Shown piece by piece: positions 27,443-37,200 of a DNA stretch of 64,000 bases. A program made the translations under genes and the position numbers. Every line of letters begins with the position of its first letter. Within the stretch, counting starts at the first letter, position 1. The notes below the pieces were generated by a model, which made no database searches, was not told the DNA's origin, and saw only the letters and a list, made by a program, of their open reading frames with translations. Source of the stretch: Pseudomonas sp. CROZ-RG-20F-R04-15 (lineage in GTDB: Bacteria; Pseudomonadota; Gammaproteobacteria; Pseudomonadales; Pseudomonadaceae); the NCBI RefSeq assembly GCF_022662375.1, contig NZ_JAKNQL010000019.1:43488-107487 (forward strand), given 5' to 3'.

Positions 27443-27461
27443 GCCGCGAGATGATCGCGGC
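27443..27461. terminator. Bidirectional terminator between fatty acid hydroxylase and rsgA
   Basis: The stem GCCGCGA / TCGCGGC is flanked by A8 on the left and T6 on the right, so it works on either strand for these convergent genes. Confidence 0.92.
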
Positions 27462-27479
27462 TTTTTTGTGTCTGGCTAC

Positions 27480-28511
27480 TCAGTAGCCGTTCTCCGGCAA
27501 ACTGGCGATGATCGAGCGGTAGCTGTTCATCCGTTGCTGCTGGATGCGTCCGTCCTCGAGTGCCTTGAGCAAGGCGCAACCCGGTTCGCGATCATGCTTG
27601 CAGTCGCGGAAGCGGCAAGTGCCGAGCAAGTCATCGAATTCGATGAAACCGGCTTCGACATCGGCGCGGCTGACGTGGCCCAGGCCGAATTCACGAATAC
27701 CCGGGGAGTCGATCAGTTCACCGCCGCCAGGGAAGTGGAACAGTCGCGCGGTAGTCGTTGTGTGTGTGCCCTGACCGGACAATTCGGACAACGGCCCGAC
27801 ACGGGTTTCAACTTCAGGCAGGAGGCTGTTGACCAGCGATGACTTGCCGACACCGGACTGACCGACGAACACACTGATGCGGCCATCGAGTTGCTGTTGC
27901 AACTGTTCCATGCCGTTGCCGTGGTGCGCCGACACTTCCAGCACCGGATAGCCCAGCGTGCGATACACCGCCAGCAATGCGTTGAGCGCCGGGGCGTTCT
28001 GTTCGTCGATCAGGTCGAATTTGTTCAGCAGCAGCAATGGGCGGATGCCGGCGTGTTCGGCCGCGACCAGATAGCGGTCGATCAGGTTGGCATGCGGCTC
28101 GGGCAGTGGCGCGAAGACAATGACGATCATGTCGACGTTGGCCGCTACCGGTTTGAGCTGGCCACGGCTGTCCGGACGGCACAGTTCGGTGGTACGCGGC
28201 AGTTGCGCGACAATCACCCCGATGCCCTGGTTGCCGGCACGCCAGACGACGGTGTCGCCGGTCACCAGTGCTGGCAGGTTCGCGCGCAAGTGGCAGCGGA
28301 ACACCTGGCCGGCCTGATCACCGTCAACAGCTTCGACCTCGACCTGCACACCGAAGTGGGCGATCACCAGGCCGGTCTGTTCCGGGCCCAGGTCGCCACC
28401 CTCGAGCGCTTCGACAGCCGAGGACTCGCGTTTGGCGGCGCGTGCAGCGCGTTCGCCTTGAATCTTTTCGATGCGCCAGTTTTGACGACGATTGAGTTGG
28501 CGTTTGGCCAT
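27480..28511 (-). CDS. rsgA: Ribosome biogenesis GTPase RsgA
   Basis: RsgA is a circularly permuted GTPase that checks the decoding centre of the maturing 30S subunit. The 343-residue protein has an N-terminal OB fold and then permuted G motifs: NKFDL (G4), GQSGVGKSSLVN (G1), THTTTT (switch), and IDSPG (G3). The C-terminal zinc site is CRFRDCKHDREPGC (Cys, Cys, His, Cys). It is divergent from orn, as in E. coli and P. aeruginosa. Confidence 0.97.
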   Translation of the reverse strand: MAKRQLNRRQNWRIEKIQGERAARAAKRESSAVEALEGGDLGPEQTGLVIAHFGVQVEVEAVDGDQAGQVFRCHLRANLPALVTGDTVVWRAGNQGIGVIVAQLPRTTELCRPDSRGQLKPVAANVDMIVIVFAPLPEPHANLIDRYLVAAEHAGIRPLLLLNKFDLIDEQNAPALNALLAVYRTLGYPVLEVSAHHGNGMEQLQQQLDGRISVFVGQSGVGKSSLVNSLLPEVETRVGPLSELSGQGTHTTTTARLFHFPGGGELIDSPGIREFGLGHVSRADVEAGFIEFDDLLGTCRFRDCKHDREPGCALLKALEDGRIQQQRMNSYRSIIASLPENGY

Positions 28512-28618
28512 GGGTGTTCCGTCTGAAGAATGCAGCGATTAGGTAAAACGGCCGCGAGTTTAGCACGCCCGGGCACCGCCCTAGGCTAAACTGCGCAGCA
28601 TTGCCTAGGAGCCGAAAT

Positions 28619-29161
28619 ATGCCAAACCCGCAGAACCTGATCTGGATCGACCTGGAAATGACCGGTCTGGATCCGGAAAACGACGTCATCATCGAGATGG
28701 CCACCATCGTCACCGACAGCGATCTCAATACGCTGGCCGAAGGCCCGGTGATCGCTATCCACCACAGCGACGAAGTGCTTGCGCGCATGGATGAGTGGAA
28801 CACCCGCACCCACGGTAACTCCGGCCTGACCCAGCGTGTGCGCGACAGCCGCATCAGCATGGCCGAGGCAGAAGCCGAAACCATCGCCTTCCTGGAAAAG
28901 TGGGTGCCGAAGGGCAAATCGCCGATCTGCGGCAACAGCATCTGCCAGGATCGTCGCTTTCTTTATACCCACATGAGAGCGCTGGAAAGCTATTTCCACT
29001 ACCGCAACCTCGACGTCTCCACGCTCAAAGAGCTGGCCGCGCGCTGGGCGCCGGACGTGCGCGACAGCTTCAAGAAGGGCAGTACGCACCTGGCGCTGGA
29101 CGACATCCGCGAGTCGATCGCCGAGTTGCAGCACTACCGCAAGCATTTCATCAAGTTTTGA
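28619..29161 (+). CDS. orn: Oligoribonuclease Orn
   Basis: Orn degrades 2-5-nt RNA, including pGpG from c-di-GMP breakdown, and is essential in many pseudomonads. The 180-residue DEDDh exonuclease shows WIDLEMTGLD (the first Asp and Glu), later ICGNSICQDRRF, and THLALDDIRESI with the final Asp. The ATG at 28619 sits behind AGGAG; an in-frame TTG at 28601 is rejected. It is the last conserved gene before the accessory island. Confidence 0.97.
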   Translation: MPNPQNLIWIDLEMTGLDPENDVIIEMATIVTDSDLNTLAEGPVIAIHHSDEVLARMDEWNTRTHGNSGLTQRVRDSRISMAEAEAETIAFLEKWVPKGKSPICGNSICQDRRFLYTHMRALESYFHYRNLDVSTLKELAARWAPDVRDSFKKGSTHLALDDIRESIAELQHYRKHFIKF

Positions 29162-29503
29162 TGTGGTGTGTGCAGGAGCGGCCACAGGTTGCTCCTGTAT
29201 TGGAATGTGGCGGTCGCATCTGTTGCTATGACATCCCGCTAATCTTTCGAAGTGAATTTAATCCCGAAATTATTGTTGCAATATTCTGATGTTGAATGTT
29301 GTGCTGTTATCCTGCGGGTGAACAAAGTAATGGCTTTGACGAGTTTCAATTAAGTGTCCCCGCTTGAATTGCTGTTGTAATCAGCTTTTTGTTTTTTCTT
29401 ACACTTCTGAGAAAAGGATTTCCCCCAGCGCATGTTATTACTGGCGCTCTGTATTTTCGAACACTCGGAGTGTTCGATTTGATGTCTATCAAGGAAGAAG
29501 TTC
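29162..29503 (+). promoter_or_regulatory. 342 bp AT-rich leader with operator-like palindrome
   Basis: No coding frame is convincing. The sequence changes abruptly to AT-rich after the orn stop, marking the left edge of the accessory island. A perfect 9-bp inverted repeat with 3-bp spacer (TCGAACACT-CGG-AGTGTTCGA, 29457-29477) lies 26 bp before copy A. It has no T-run, so a protein-binding site is more likely than a terminator. An AAGGAAGAAG ribosome-binding site precedes the ATG at 29504. Confidence 0.55.
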
Positions 29504-30522
29504 ATGAGTGAAACGTTGAGTGCATCACAGGGGCAATCTGTTGAGTCAGTTGCGGCAGAAAGCATTGGTAGTTTTGCCGTCAAGTTTGACGCGGGTGCAT
29601 CCAGTCGGAGCAAAGTGCTATACGCCAATGGGCGCATGCAGGTTAAGGTCCAGGTTGTAGTGGCGGGTGTGGATCGCGATGGTAACGTCGTTGCTGTTTC
29701 CGACGAGGTCATGGAGAGTATTCGTCTTGTTCACTATGACAGCGGCAAAACCTTGCGCAATGGCTGGCGAGCCAGCACCGAGCAGGGCCGTTTCACCTTG
29801 GCAGTAGCGCACACCGCCACGGTTATGGAAGATGAGGATGATGGAGACGAAGATTCTTCGGGCCAGCACCGCGTACGCACATTCTGGGTTTCCAGCGAAA
29901 ATGTTGAAACCATCCAGATCGCTGCGTCCATAAAGTTTGATAACACAATCATCCGCAGTAACGGTACAACTCTGTCGAGCAGGCATGACAGCAGCATCAG
30001 CATTGAGGCCATCCTGCCGGTCACCTATGCGGTTGAGCAATTCCATTGGGAAGATGTCTGGTATGACGGCGGGTTTAGAAATCAGCGTATTTACAAATAC
30101 TACCTCGGCCTGTATCCCCATGCGCAGCAAGTCAAGTTGGTGGACTGGATTGCTGAGGGCTCTGACAAGAACGTTGTTTTTGCCTTCGGTAATAAAACCA
30201 AAGGATGGAATGCAGCGTTCCAGGCAGGCATTATGATCCGCCCTGACCGGCAAAGTATTGACGTGTCGTTACCGTTTACCGACGTCGTCGGCTGGACGCC
30301 ATCAGAGATATTTATCATGAGAAGGAATACGAGGTTCGAGTCAACGACCGCATCGGAGAACTGACGGTTGTCCAGTTACTGTCTCCAGCTGCACGCGATC
30401 AACCGCCGGTCGACAGATCGGAAGTTTTCCGCTTCACCGCTCTCGACCAATTTGGCACTGAACATAAACTGGCTATCCGCACAGACTTCAAAGAACGAAG
30501 CTTCAGGCTGGAACGAGGTTAA
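29504..30522 (+). pseudogene. Tandem beta-rich family, copy A, with one frameshift
   Basis: Intact reading stops at 30364 (286 residues). Between about 30296 and 30307 the homology to copy B jumps to the frame one base back and then continues uninterrupted (D-I-Y-H-E-K-E-Y-E-V-R-V-N-D... to L-E-R-G, TAA at 30520-30522). One missing base would restore a ~339-residue protein. The family blocks are present: LYANGRMQVKVQV, FWVSS, RSNGTTLSSRHDSS, KLVDW, LDQFGTEHKLAIRT. An acidic Asp/Glu stretch lies near residues 108-117. There is no signal peptide. The cause may be a true mutation, a sequencing error or recoding; no slippery heptamer is seen. Function unrecognised. Confidence 0.8.
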
Positions 30523-30586
30523 CGTCTCTCTTTAGATACCGGCGCGAAGTGGCTAGACTGCGCGCCTCTCTGCCGGGATCGCCACC

Positions 30587-31198
30587 ATGTTGCTGATGCT
30601 CTATCTGATTGCCATTACTGCTGAAGCCATGACAGGCGCGTTGTCTGCCGGCCGTCGCGGCATGGACTGGTTTGGCGTGGTGCTGATTGCCTGCGTCACG
30701 GCGTTGGGTGGCGGTTCGGTGCGTGACGTACTGCTCGGGCACTACCCGCTGACGTGGGTCAAACATCCGGAATACCTGGTGCTGACCTCGGTCGCGGCGA
30801 TGTTCACCGTGTTCACCGCGCGCTGGATGCGCCATCTGCGCTCGCTGTTTCTGGTCCTCGATGCAGTCGGTCTGGTGGCGTTCACCCTGATCGGCTGCAT
30901 GACCGCTCTGGAAATGGGCCACGGCATGCTGGTGGCATCGGTCAGCGGGGTGATCACCGGGGTATTCGGCGGCATTCTTCGCGATATCTTCTGCAACGAC
31001 ATTCCATTGATCTTTCGACGCGAACTGTATGCGAGCGTGTCGTTTGCTGCAGCATGGTGCTACATGCTGTGTCTTTATCTGAATGTCCCTGGCGAACAAG
31101 CCATACTGATTACGCTGTTCGGCGGATTCTTGTTACGACTGCTGGCAATTCGTTTTCATTGGGAAATGCCAAAGTTTGTTTATAACGACGAGCATTAA
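30587..31198 (+). CDS. TRIC-type cation channel family protein (UPF0126/YadS-like)
   Basis: A 203-residue membrane protein with about seven hydrophobic segments built as two homologous halves. Each half carries the family's G-G-x-x-R-D signature: GGGSVRDVLLG near residues 44-54 and GGILRDIFCND near 128-138. Prokaryotic relatives form trimeric K+-permeable channels. It lies between copies A and B of the tandem family but has normal GC-rich core composition, so it is likely an original resident of the orn-queG interval into which island DNA arrived on both sides. The start may be ATG 30587 or the ATG at 30596. Confidence 0.88.
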   Translation: MLLMLYLIAITAEAMTGALSAGRRGMDWFGVVLIACVTALGGGSVRDVLLGHYPLTWVKHPEYLVLTSVAAMFTVFTARWMRHLRSLFLVLDAVGLVAFTLIGCMTALEMGHGMLVASVSGVITGVFGGILRDIFCNDIPLIFRRELYASVSFAAAWCYMLCLYLNVPGEQAILITLFGGFLLRLLAIRFHWEMPKFVYNDEH

Positions 31199-31372
31199 CC
31201 CTCGTTGCTGGAAGATGGTGGTTTTCCGGATAAAAGCCTGTGAGCCGCCGAAGCTTGCAAGTGTATGTTTCTTACATTTTTCGCTTTGCTGTTTATTTGA
31301 AAGGTCTGTAGTTTTTTTGTTGGCATTTCTTCGGTGCCAATATTTAAATATAACTCTTCAAAGGAATACATC

Positions 31373-32407
31373 ATGAGTGAAAGCATGGACGCTACACCCA
31401 ATCAGCAAGCCAGTCCGGCCATTCTTGCTGGACTTGGCAGTTTCAAAATCAAGTTTGATGCCAGCGACAGTACTCGCAGTAAATCGCTGTACGCTAATGG
31501 ACGGATGCAGGTGAAAGTGCAAGTTCTGGTTTCCGGGGTTGATGCCGATGGTGATGTTGTGCACGTACCGACAGAGGTGATGGAAAGCATCGAATTGATT
31601 CATTACAGCTCTGGCAAAACGTTGCGCGACGGCTGGGCCGCGAATATCGTGCAAGGGCGGTTTACTATCGAGGCGCCCCCCTCAGCCGCTGCAGGAGAGG
31701 TTCAAGACGATGATCTGGAAAATGACAGCATCCATCCTCAGGTACGTACGTTCTGGGTATCCTCATCGAGCGCTGGTACGACCCAGATCGGTGCACGTTT
31801 GTCTCTGAACGGTGTGAGGATCGCCAGTAACGCGACCACGCTTTCCAATGTTCATGACAGCAGCGTAACGCTCGAAGCACAAACACCTGAGACCTATTCG
31901 ATTGGACTGTTCGATTGGTTTCAGACGCGGCGGGGCAATGAAGAACCCGGCAATCGTATCTGGAACTACTATCTAGGGTTGTTTCCGAAGGGGCAGCAGA
32001 TCAGGCTGGTCGACTGGATTGTAGATGGAGTAGAGCCAAGCGCTGATGATATCTTTGCGGGCGGTAACAAACTTAATGAATCAAAAACAAATTATATGGA
32101 GATTACACTTGTTCGTCGCGAACGAACTGAGTTCATAACGTACTTGCCTTTTGCCGGGAATAGTAATCTGCATACTTTTACTGCTGATGCTATAACAAGG
32201 CAAGAGAAGCGATATAGCGTAACCGTCAATGATCGTGAAGGTTATCTGACCGTGGTTCAAGCACTGTCCGAGTATTCGAAAGATGCGGGAAAATACAAAG
32301 TCGGCAATGTGCTTCACTTTCGTGCCATTGATCAGCACGGTACCGAGAATAAACTGGCTATTCGCACGAATTTTCATGAGCGTAATTTATACCTCGAACG
32401 TGGCTAG
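31373..32407 (+). CDS. Tandem beta-rich family, copy B (intact)
   Basis: The 344-residue reference member of an unrecognised family. Blocks in order: SFKIKFDAS (23-31), LYANGRMQVKVQV (39-51), an acidic loop EVQDDDLEND (109-118), FWVSSSS (127-133), SNATTLSNVHDSSVTLEA (152-169), LVDW (212-215), YSVTVND (about 275), and a C-terminal HGTENKLAIRT (about 323-333) ending L-E-R-G. The strand-rich pattern suggests two or three beta-sandwich modules. There is no signal peptide, transmembrane helix or catalytic motif. AAAGGAA precedes the ATG at 31373. Its position ahead of the Rhs gene suggests an accessory or partner role; that is inference. Confidence 0.75.
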   Translation: MSESMDATPNQQASPAILAGLGSFKIKFDASDSTRSKSLYANGRMQVKVQVLVSGVDADGDVVHVPTEVMESIELIHYSSGKTLRDGWAANIVQGRFTIEAPPSAAAGEVQDDDLENDSIHPQVRTFWVSSSSAGTTQIGARLSLNGVRIASNATTLSNVHDSSVTLEAQTPETYSIGLFDWFQTRRGNEEPGNRIWNYYLGLFPKGQQIRLVDWIVDGVEPSADDIFAGGNKLNESKTNYMEITLVRRERTEFITYLPFAGNSNLHTFTADAITRQEKRYSVTVNDREGYLTVVQALSEYSKDAGKYKVGNVLHFRAIDQHGTENKLAIRTNFHERNLYLERG

Positions 32408-32740
32408 GTCTCATCGTCACTGATTCAATTTCTGTGGATGCAGTTATATATGCTTTTGATAGGGTGATTACCGATAAGCTGTGATGTTCAATTGCCCGGT
32501 ATTCGCACCCAAAGTGCTTTTACTGATGTCCGGCGCTGACCCTGAAGTTATGCGGGGTCAACGCCATCTCACTTCAAGGATGAGTATTGATGACTGCCGA
32601 GATCTTCCGCGATCAATGAGTTCGCCAAGCATGCTGCGAAGTCTTCATTGAAAGATTTCTGGATCCCCTACCCAAAAGCCTCGTCGGGACCGATGCGTAA
32701 GGCAACCTGCCAAAAACGATGGACCAGGCATTCGGATGGT
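32408..32740 (+). other. Gap before the decayed copy C
   Basis: No intact gene. A short ATG frame at about 32580 behind AAGGATG and the following sequence may be the scrambled 5' end of copy C, but I cannot align it with confidence to copies A, B or D. Confidence 0.4.
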
Positions 32741-32980
32741 GACTACAAAGTACGCCCGTAATTGCGCACTTTCTGAGTATCGTCCTCCTGTACCGAGGAG
32801 CCCCAGATTGTCGTTCGCCTGACAGTGAACCAGCAATTCATTCGCAGTAATGGGACGACCCTTTACAGTAGCCACGACAGCAGTGCGCCCCTGATTCCCA
32901 AGCAATTCGACGCTTATTCCATCAAGAGTTTCAGGTGGCAAAAGGTTCGGCGTGAGAATCAAGAGCACGCCGGTGTAGCT
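32741..32980 (+). pseudogene. Tandem beta-rich family, copy C (remnant)
   Basis: Reading in frame from 32741 gives D-Y-K-V-R-P-stop-L-R-T-F-stop-V-S-S-S, then IVVRLTVNQQFIRSNGTTL and HDSSAPLIPKQFDAYSIKSF. This aligns to the FWVSS-to-HDSS core of copies A and B. The second stop (TGA, 32774-32776) replaces the family's invariant Trp codon TGG, and another stop is at 32759-32761. Homology fades after about 32980. The 5' third and the 3' half are missing, so it cannot make a family protein. Confidence 0.75.
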
Positions 32981-33225
32981 ATCTGCCGCTTCATGTGCTC
33001 CGTTTTGGATTTTAAGAAAGTTTACAATCTGCTTATCGGATTTCGTGTTCTGGTGATTCCTGCGCAGGTTATCTTTTGCGTGTTGTCTGGCGACGATTTG
33101 TTTGAATGGTTTGCTTCAGTGTTGCAATTACAATTTGTCAATTATCCCTGGTTTATTTGGTTTTTTGGTTGTGTGTAAATGGCCCTGTGTTAATCCTACT
33201 TTTTATTTTTTATCAGGTTAAATAT

Positions 33226-34170
33226 ATGTTTGAGAAAGATCTAAGTATTCAGCACTTTGAAGTTAAGTTTGATTCTTCGGCCGCTGATCGCCGTCGGACG
33301 TTATATGCCAACGGACGTATGCAAATTCGGGTATTGGTGCGAGTCTCCGCAGCGGATGCGCAAGGTAATGAAGTCTCTCTGCATGGGCATCCGGCGCTGC
33401 AGACCCTTAAACTCATCAGCTATAACGACGGCACACCTCTCGAGGGTAACTGGATTTCCAGTCGCCAAGAGAACCGCTATGCCCATGACATGTCAGGCCG
33501 CGAAGCGAGCATTACGCCGCTGATACCCGCTTCCGACAATCGTATATCCGACCCTTCCGAAACCATTCAAGTGTTCGAGTTCTGGGTGTCTAGCAAGCGA
33601 GTGGGATCGTTGCAGATTGCCGCAGAATTAATGTTGGACGGCAAGCGGTATCGAAGCAATGGGCAAAATGGCTACGACAGCAGCGTTAGCCTGGACGCCG
33701 TTGCTCCCAAGCGATATCCGGCTGCCAGTTTCCTGTTCGGTGGAATCAGGAGTGTCGAGCAGAAAAGTAGTTACGACAGGCTTGAACAGTTCAGTCTTTC
33801 GCTTTTTTCGGAGGGGCGGGTTATTCACTTGCTCGACTGGTCCAGTGATCAGGTGAAATATGACCCGGACTACGCTGGTGAATTCTTTTTCTCCGGCAAT
33901 CTTAATGATGGTGTGAATAACCTGAGGACTTACTTTGGTTTCATTGCTCCGGTCTATGGCGAATCAGTCACAGTAAAGACGCACTATGGCTCTAGGACGC
34001 TACCTCAGGAAGCCGGTCGGATTTCCATATTCGTCTATGCCAGTGCGGAACCTGCAAATAAACCTGCGCGTACCGAAACCTTCGAGCTGAAAGTTTTTGA
34101 CGAGTTCGGTACTGATCACCGTTTGCGTATTAATTCAAACACAGCTCTTCGCAGCTTCTTTATAAGCTGA
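33226..34170 (+). CDS. Tandem beta-rich family, copy D (divergent, intact)
   Basis: 314 residues, the most diverged member and the one next to the Rhs gene. It keeps FEVKFDSSAADRRRTLYANG, then RMQIRVLV, FWVSS, RSNGQNGYDSSVSLDAVAP, HLLDW and a C-terminal FDEFGTDHRLRINSN. It lacks the acidic loop of A and B and the L-E-R-G terminus. No signal peptide follows the ATG at 33226. A longer in-frame extension from 33106 reads through AT-rich leader DNA as hydrophobic sequence and is probably not translated. About 100 bp separate it from the Rhs gene, so co-transcription is likely. Confidence 0.75.
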   Translation: MFEKDLSIQHFEVKFDSSAADRRRTLYANGRMQIRVLVRVSAADAQGNEVSLHGHPALQTLKLISYNDGTPLEGNWISSRQENRYAHDMSGREASITPLIPASDNRISDPSETIQVFEFWVSSKRVGSLQIAAELMLDGKRYRSNGQNGYDSSVSLDAVAPKRYPAASFLFGGIRSVEQKSSYDRLEQFSLSLFSEGRVIHLLDWSSDQVKYDPDYAGEFFFSGNLNDGVNNLRTYFGFIAPVYGESVTVKTHYGSRTLPQEAGRISIFVYASAEPANKPARTETFELKVFDEFGTDHRLRINSNTALRSFFIS

Positions 34171-34270
34171 TTCCTTTTATTTCGTTCGTCGGCCTGCTCT
34201 TGTTGCTGAGTCTCAGGTCGACGGTTGATGTTTGTATGGATGCATTGTTTAAAATAACAGGAAGTTGTTT

Positions 34271-37200
34271 ATGAGTAGTCATTTTCCAGAGCCCGTGCAT
34301 TCGAATGCATTTAATTTTAGCGAATTTGTGAGCGGTGGCGTTGATCCTCGAACAGGTATATATACCTGCTCGTTGTCCCTGGGTGCCATTCGTTCCGCAG
34401 ATTTGAACGGCCCCTCGTTTAATCTTGTGCTGAACTTCAATCCGCTTAATTCGCGCAACACAGGTTATGGCCTTGGTTGGTCGCTGACCCTGACGCGTTA
34501 TGACGTTCGTAACAAGGTCATGACGCTATTCACCGGTGAAACCTATCGGGCAGTTGAATCACGAAATGCGCTTCATTTTAAAGAAATGAAGCTGGAGAGC
34601 GCCAAGGTGCTGAAGCACGGCGACGGACACTACGAAGTACGTTACAAGGATGGTCGGCGCGAAGAGCTAAAGGTCTTCGGTGCTACACAGATTGCCGTAC
34701 CCATTCGAATCTTCGCAGCGAACGGCGTGAGCATCAGCCTGAAATACGCGTTGTTCAATGAGCAGCCGATGCTCATCGAAATCGCGGACGACAAAAGGAC
34801 TTTGTTGAAAGTTGGCAGCACGCGTAGCCGCGTCACCTTGACTCGCGATCCCGATACGCCAGCCAGCGCCGGATTTACCTTAAAGCTCAGGAATGATCGG
34901 GTCAGCACCATCAGCTTGCCTGTCGGCAGGGGCTGGGATCTGCAGTACGAGGACATCAATGGCACCGGTTATTTGAAGCGAGTGGTTTCGCCGCTGGGGG
35001 CTGTGGAAAATATCCGCTACAAGGAAATCGGTCATCTGTTACCCACCTTGCAGGGTGTCCAGAGTCTGCCTTACGTGATTGCTCACGATATTTATCCAAA
35101 GCAAGGGCAGCCCAGGGTCGTCAAGGCTTACACCTATTCGGACTGGAACTTTCTGGGGCACGGCGTGGCGGCGGATCCTTCGGATGACGGCGACCCGCTT
35201 TACCGGGCGGCCAGCATTTACCAATACAGCAGTGTCGAGCGTCTGATGATGGGTGAGAAAGTTCATACCCAGGTCAAACGCACCTACGATAAGTTCCACC
35301 TGTTGGTTTCTGAAGTCACCACTTGTGGTGATGCGGTAGTGACAGTTGCCACCGAATATCACGGTGATGTCAAAAAAACACTCGACCAGCAGCCGGCTCA
35401 ATTCCGGATGCCCAAGACGCAGACCCGCAGCTACGAGAACCGACTAACCAAGAAGATCCGTTCCGAGGCGTCGACCACTGAGTTCGATGCCACCGGTAAT
35501 CTGCGTAAACAGGTCGGAATCGATGGCGTGACGACGCTGTTTGAATACTTCCCCTCCTTCCAAAGCCCGGACTGCCCCACAGACCCACTAGGCTTTGTCC
35601 GATTCCTTAAACAGCAGACCGTGATCCCGGCTTCAGGTGGTGGAGCGTCCACCGTTAAACGCTTTCGCTATGCGTTGCAGCCGGGTGTTAAAGGTTCGAC
35701 ATTGGCAAATGTGATGCCCGTCGAAGAACAGCTGTACGAGTGTGTGGCAGACAGTGAAGTGCTGCTGTCGACCGTCAGCCTGACCTATGTGAATGCACCC
35801 CACGACTCGCTTAAGCATGGTGTATTGCAGCAACGAAGTGTCTCGCGTGATAGCAAGACGTCGCGAGTCGAGTATTCCTATGTGCTTGACGACAATACGC
35901 TTGTGCTGAAGAAAATCTTCCAGGGTTTTGACGGTACGAGCGCGACGACCGAACAAGCGCTGTCGACACTCAATGCGCTGATCTTGTCCGAGCGTGACCC
36001 AGATGGCCAGGTTGTCGAGTATGAATACGACAAAATCGGCCGGCAGTTGCGCAAGACCATGTCCCCGGGTGCGACCAACGCGTCATCGATCCATTGGGTT
36101 TATCACGCTGCAAGCGCTACCGCGCCGGCGATGGTGGTCATGACGGATTCCTCGGGCGGCAGGCAGGTTGTCAGCTATGACGCGCTGGGGCGGGTGATCG
36201 GCATTCAGGAAAAGGACTGCGACAACCCGGATCATTCGGGGGGAAGTCCAATGCGTACAGTCTTTGCCGCTGTCCATGATCAGGTCGGGCGGTTGGTGGA
36301 GCAAACCCACTCGGATTGGTGGGAAGGCGTTGCACGACCGGTTAAAACCCAATCGCTTTACGATGACTGGGGGAATGTCAGGGAAACCCGTCATGGCGAC
36401 GGTCGAATCGAACATATCGAGTTTGATCCGGTGGGCCGGCAGCAGAAGGCCTGGCAGCACGGTTTTGGCAAGACCGTGACGATCATCAATGACTTCAGCA
36501 AGCCGGACAGTATCGAGGTATTCGATCTCAAGGATCAGAGCCTGGGTAAAACCGTTTTTGAATACGATGGGTTGGGCCGAACCCTGAGCCAGACCGATCC
36601 TGCAGGTAACAAGACCCGCTACGAATATGACGTGTTCTCCCGGCTGGTTCGCAGTGTTCTCCCGGACGGGCATGCCGTGGAAACCACGTTTGCCGCCCAT
36701 AGCTGCGATGAGTTACCAGTGGAAATCAAAGTGGCCGGTTTGTCATTGGGGCAACAGAGTTTCGATGCTTTGAACCGTGTGACGGAGATTTCAGTGGGGG
36801 GGCGTAAATCGGTTGCCAGTTTCGAGGCTGGTCGCAGTCTGCCCAAGTTCACCACCGACGCCACGGGTCAGAAAATCGAGTTCGTTCATGCGCCTGAACT
36901 GGGGGGGGTGTTGACTGAGCGCAAAGCCGTGACCGCGGAGGGCAAAGATGGGTTGAAAACGCGGTTCACCTACGAAGCCCTGAGCGGAAGAACCAAAAGC
37001 TGTATCGAAGAAGATCGCGAGAGTCATTTCGAGTACTTTCCCTCCGGACGTCTGAAATCGGAAACCACTCGATATGGCGAACAGCGCCGTACCGTTTCCC
37101 ATACTTACTCATTTGCCGGGCTACCCCTGACGTACACGGACGTGCTGGGTGTAAAGCACCACACCAGTTACGACAAGTGGGGGCGCAGAACTACGTTCAA

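Noticed and set aside
32825..33178. 117-residue open frame starting at a GTG
   Set aside because: Its first ~50 residues are the remnant of copy C; the rest is AT-rich leader read as hydrophobic sequence. It is not an independent gene.
33106..33225. N-terminal extension of copy D that looks like a hydrophobic signal segment
   Set aside because: The ATG at 33226 matches the starts of copies A and B, which also lack signals. The extension is AT-rich leader DNA with no family similarity.
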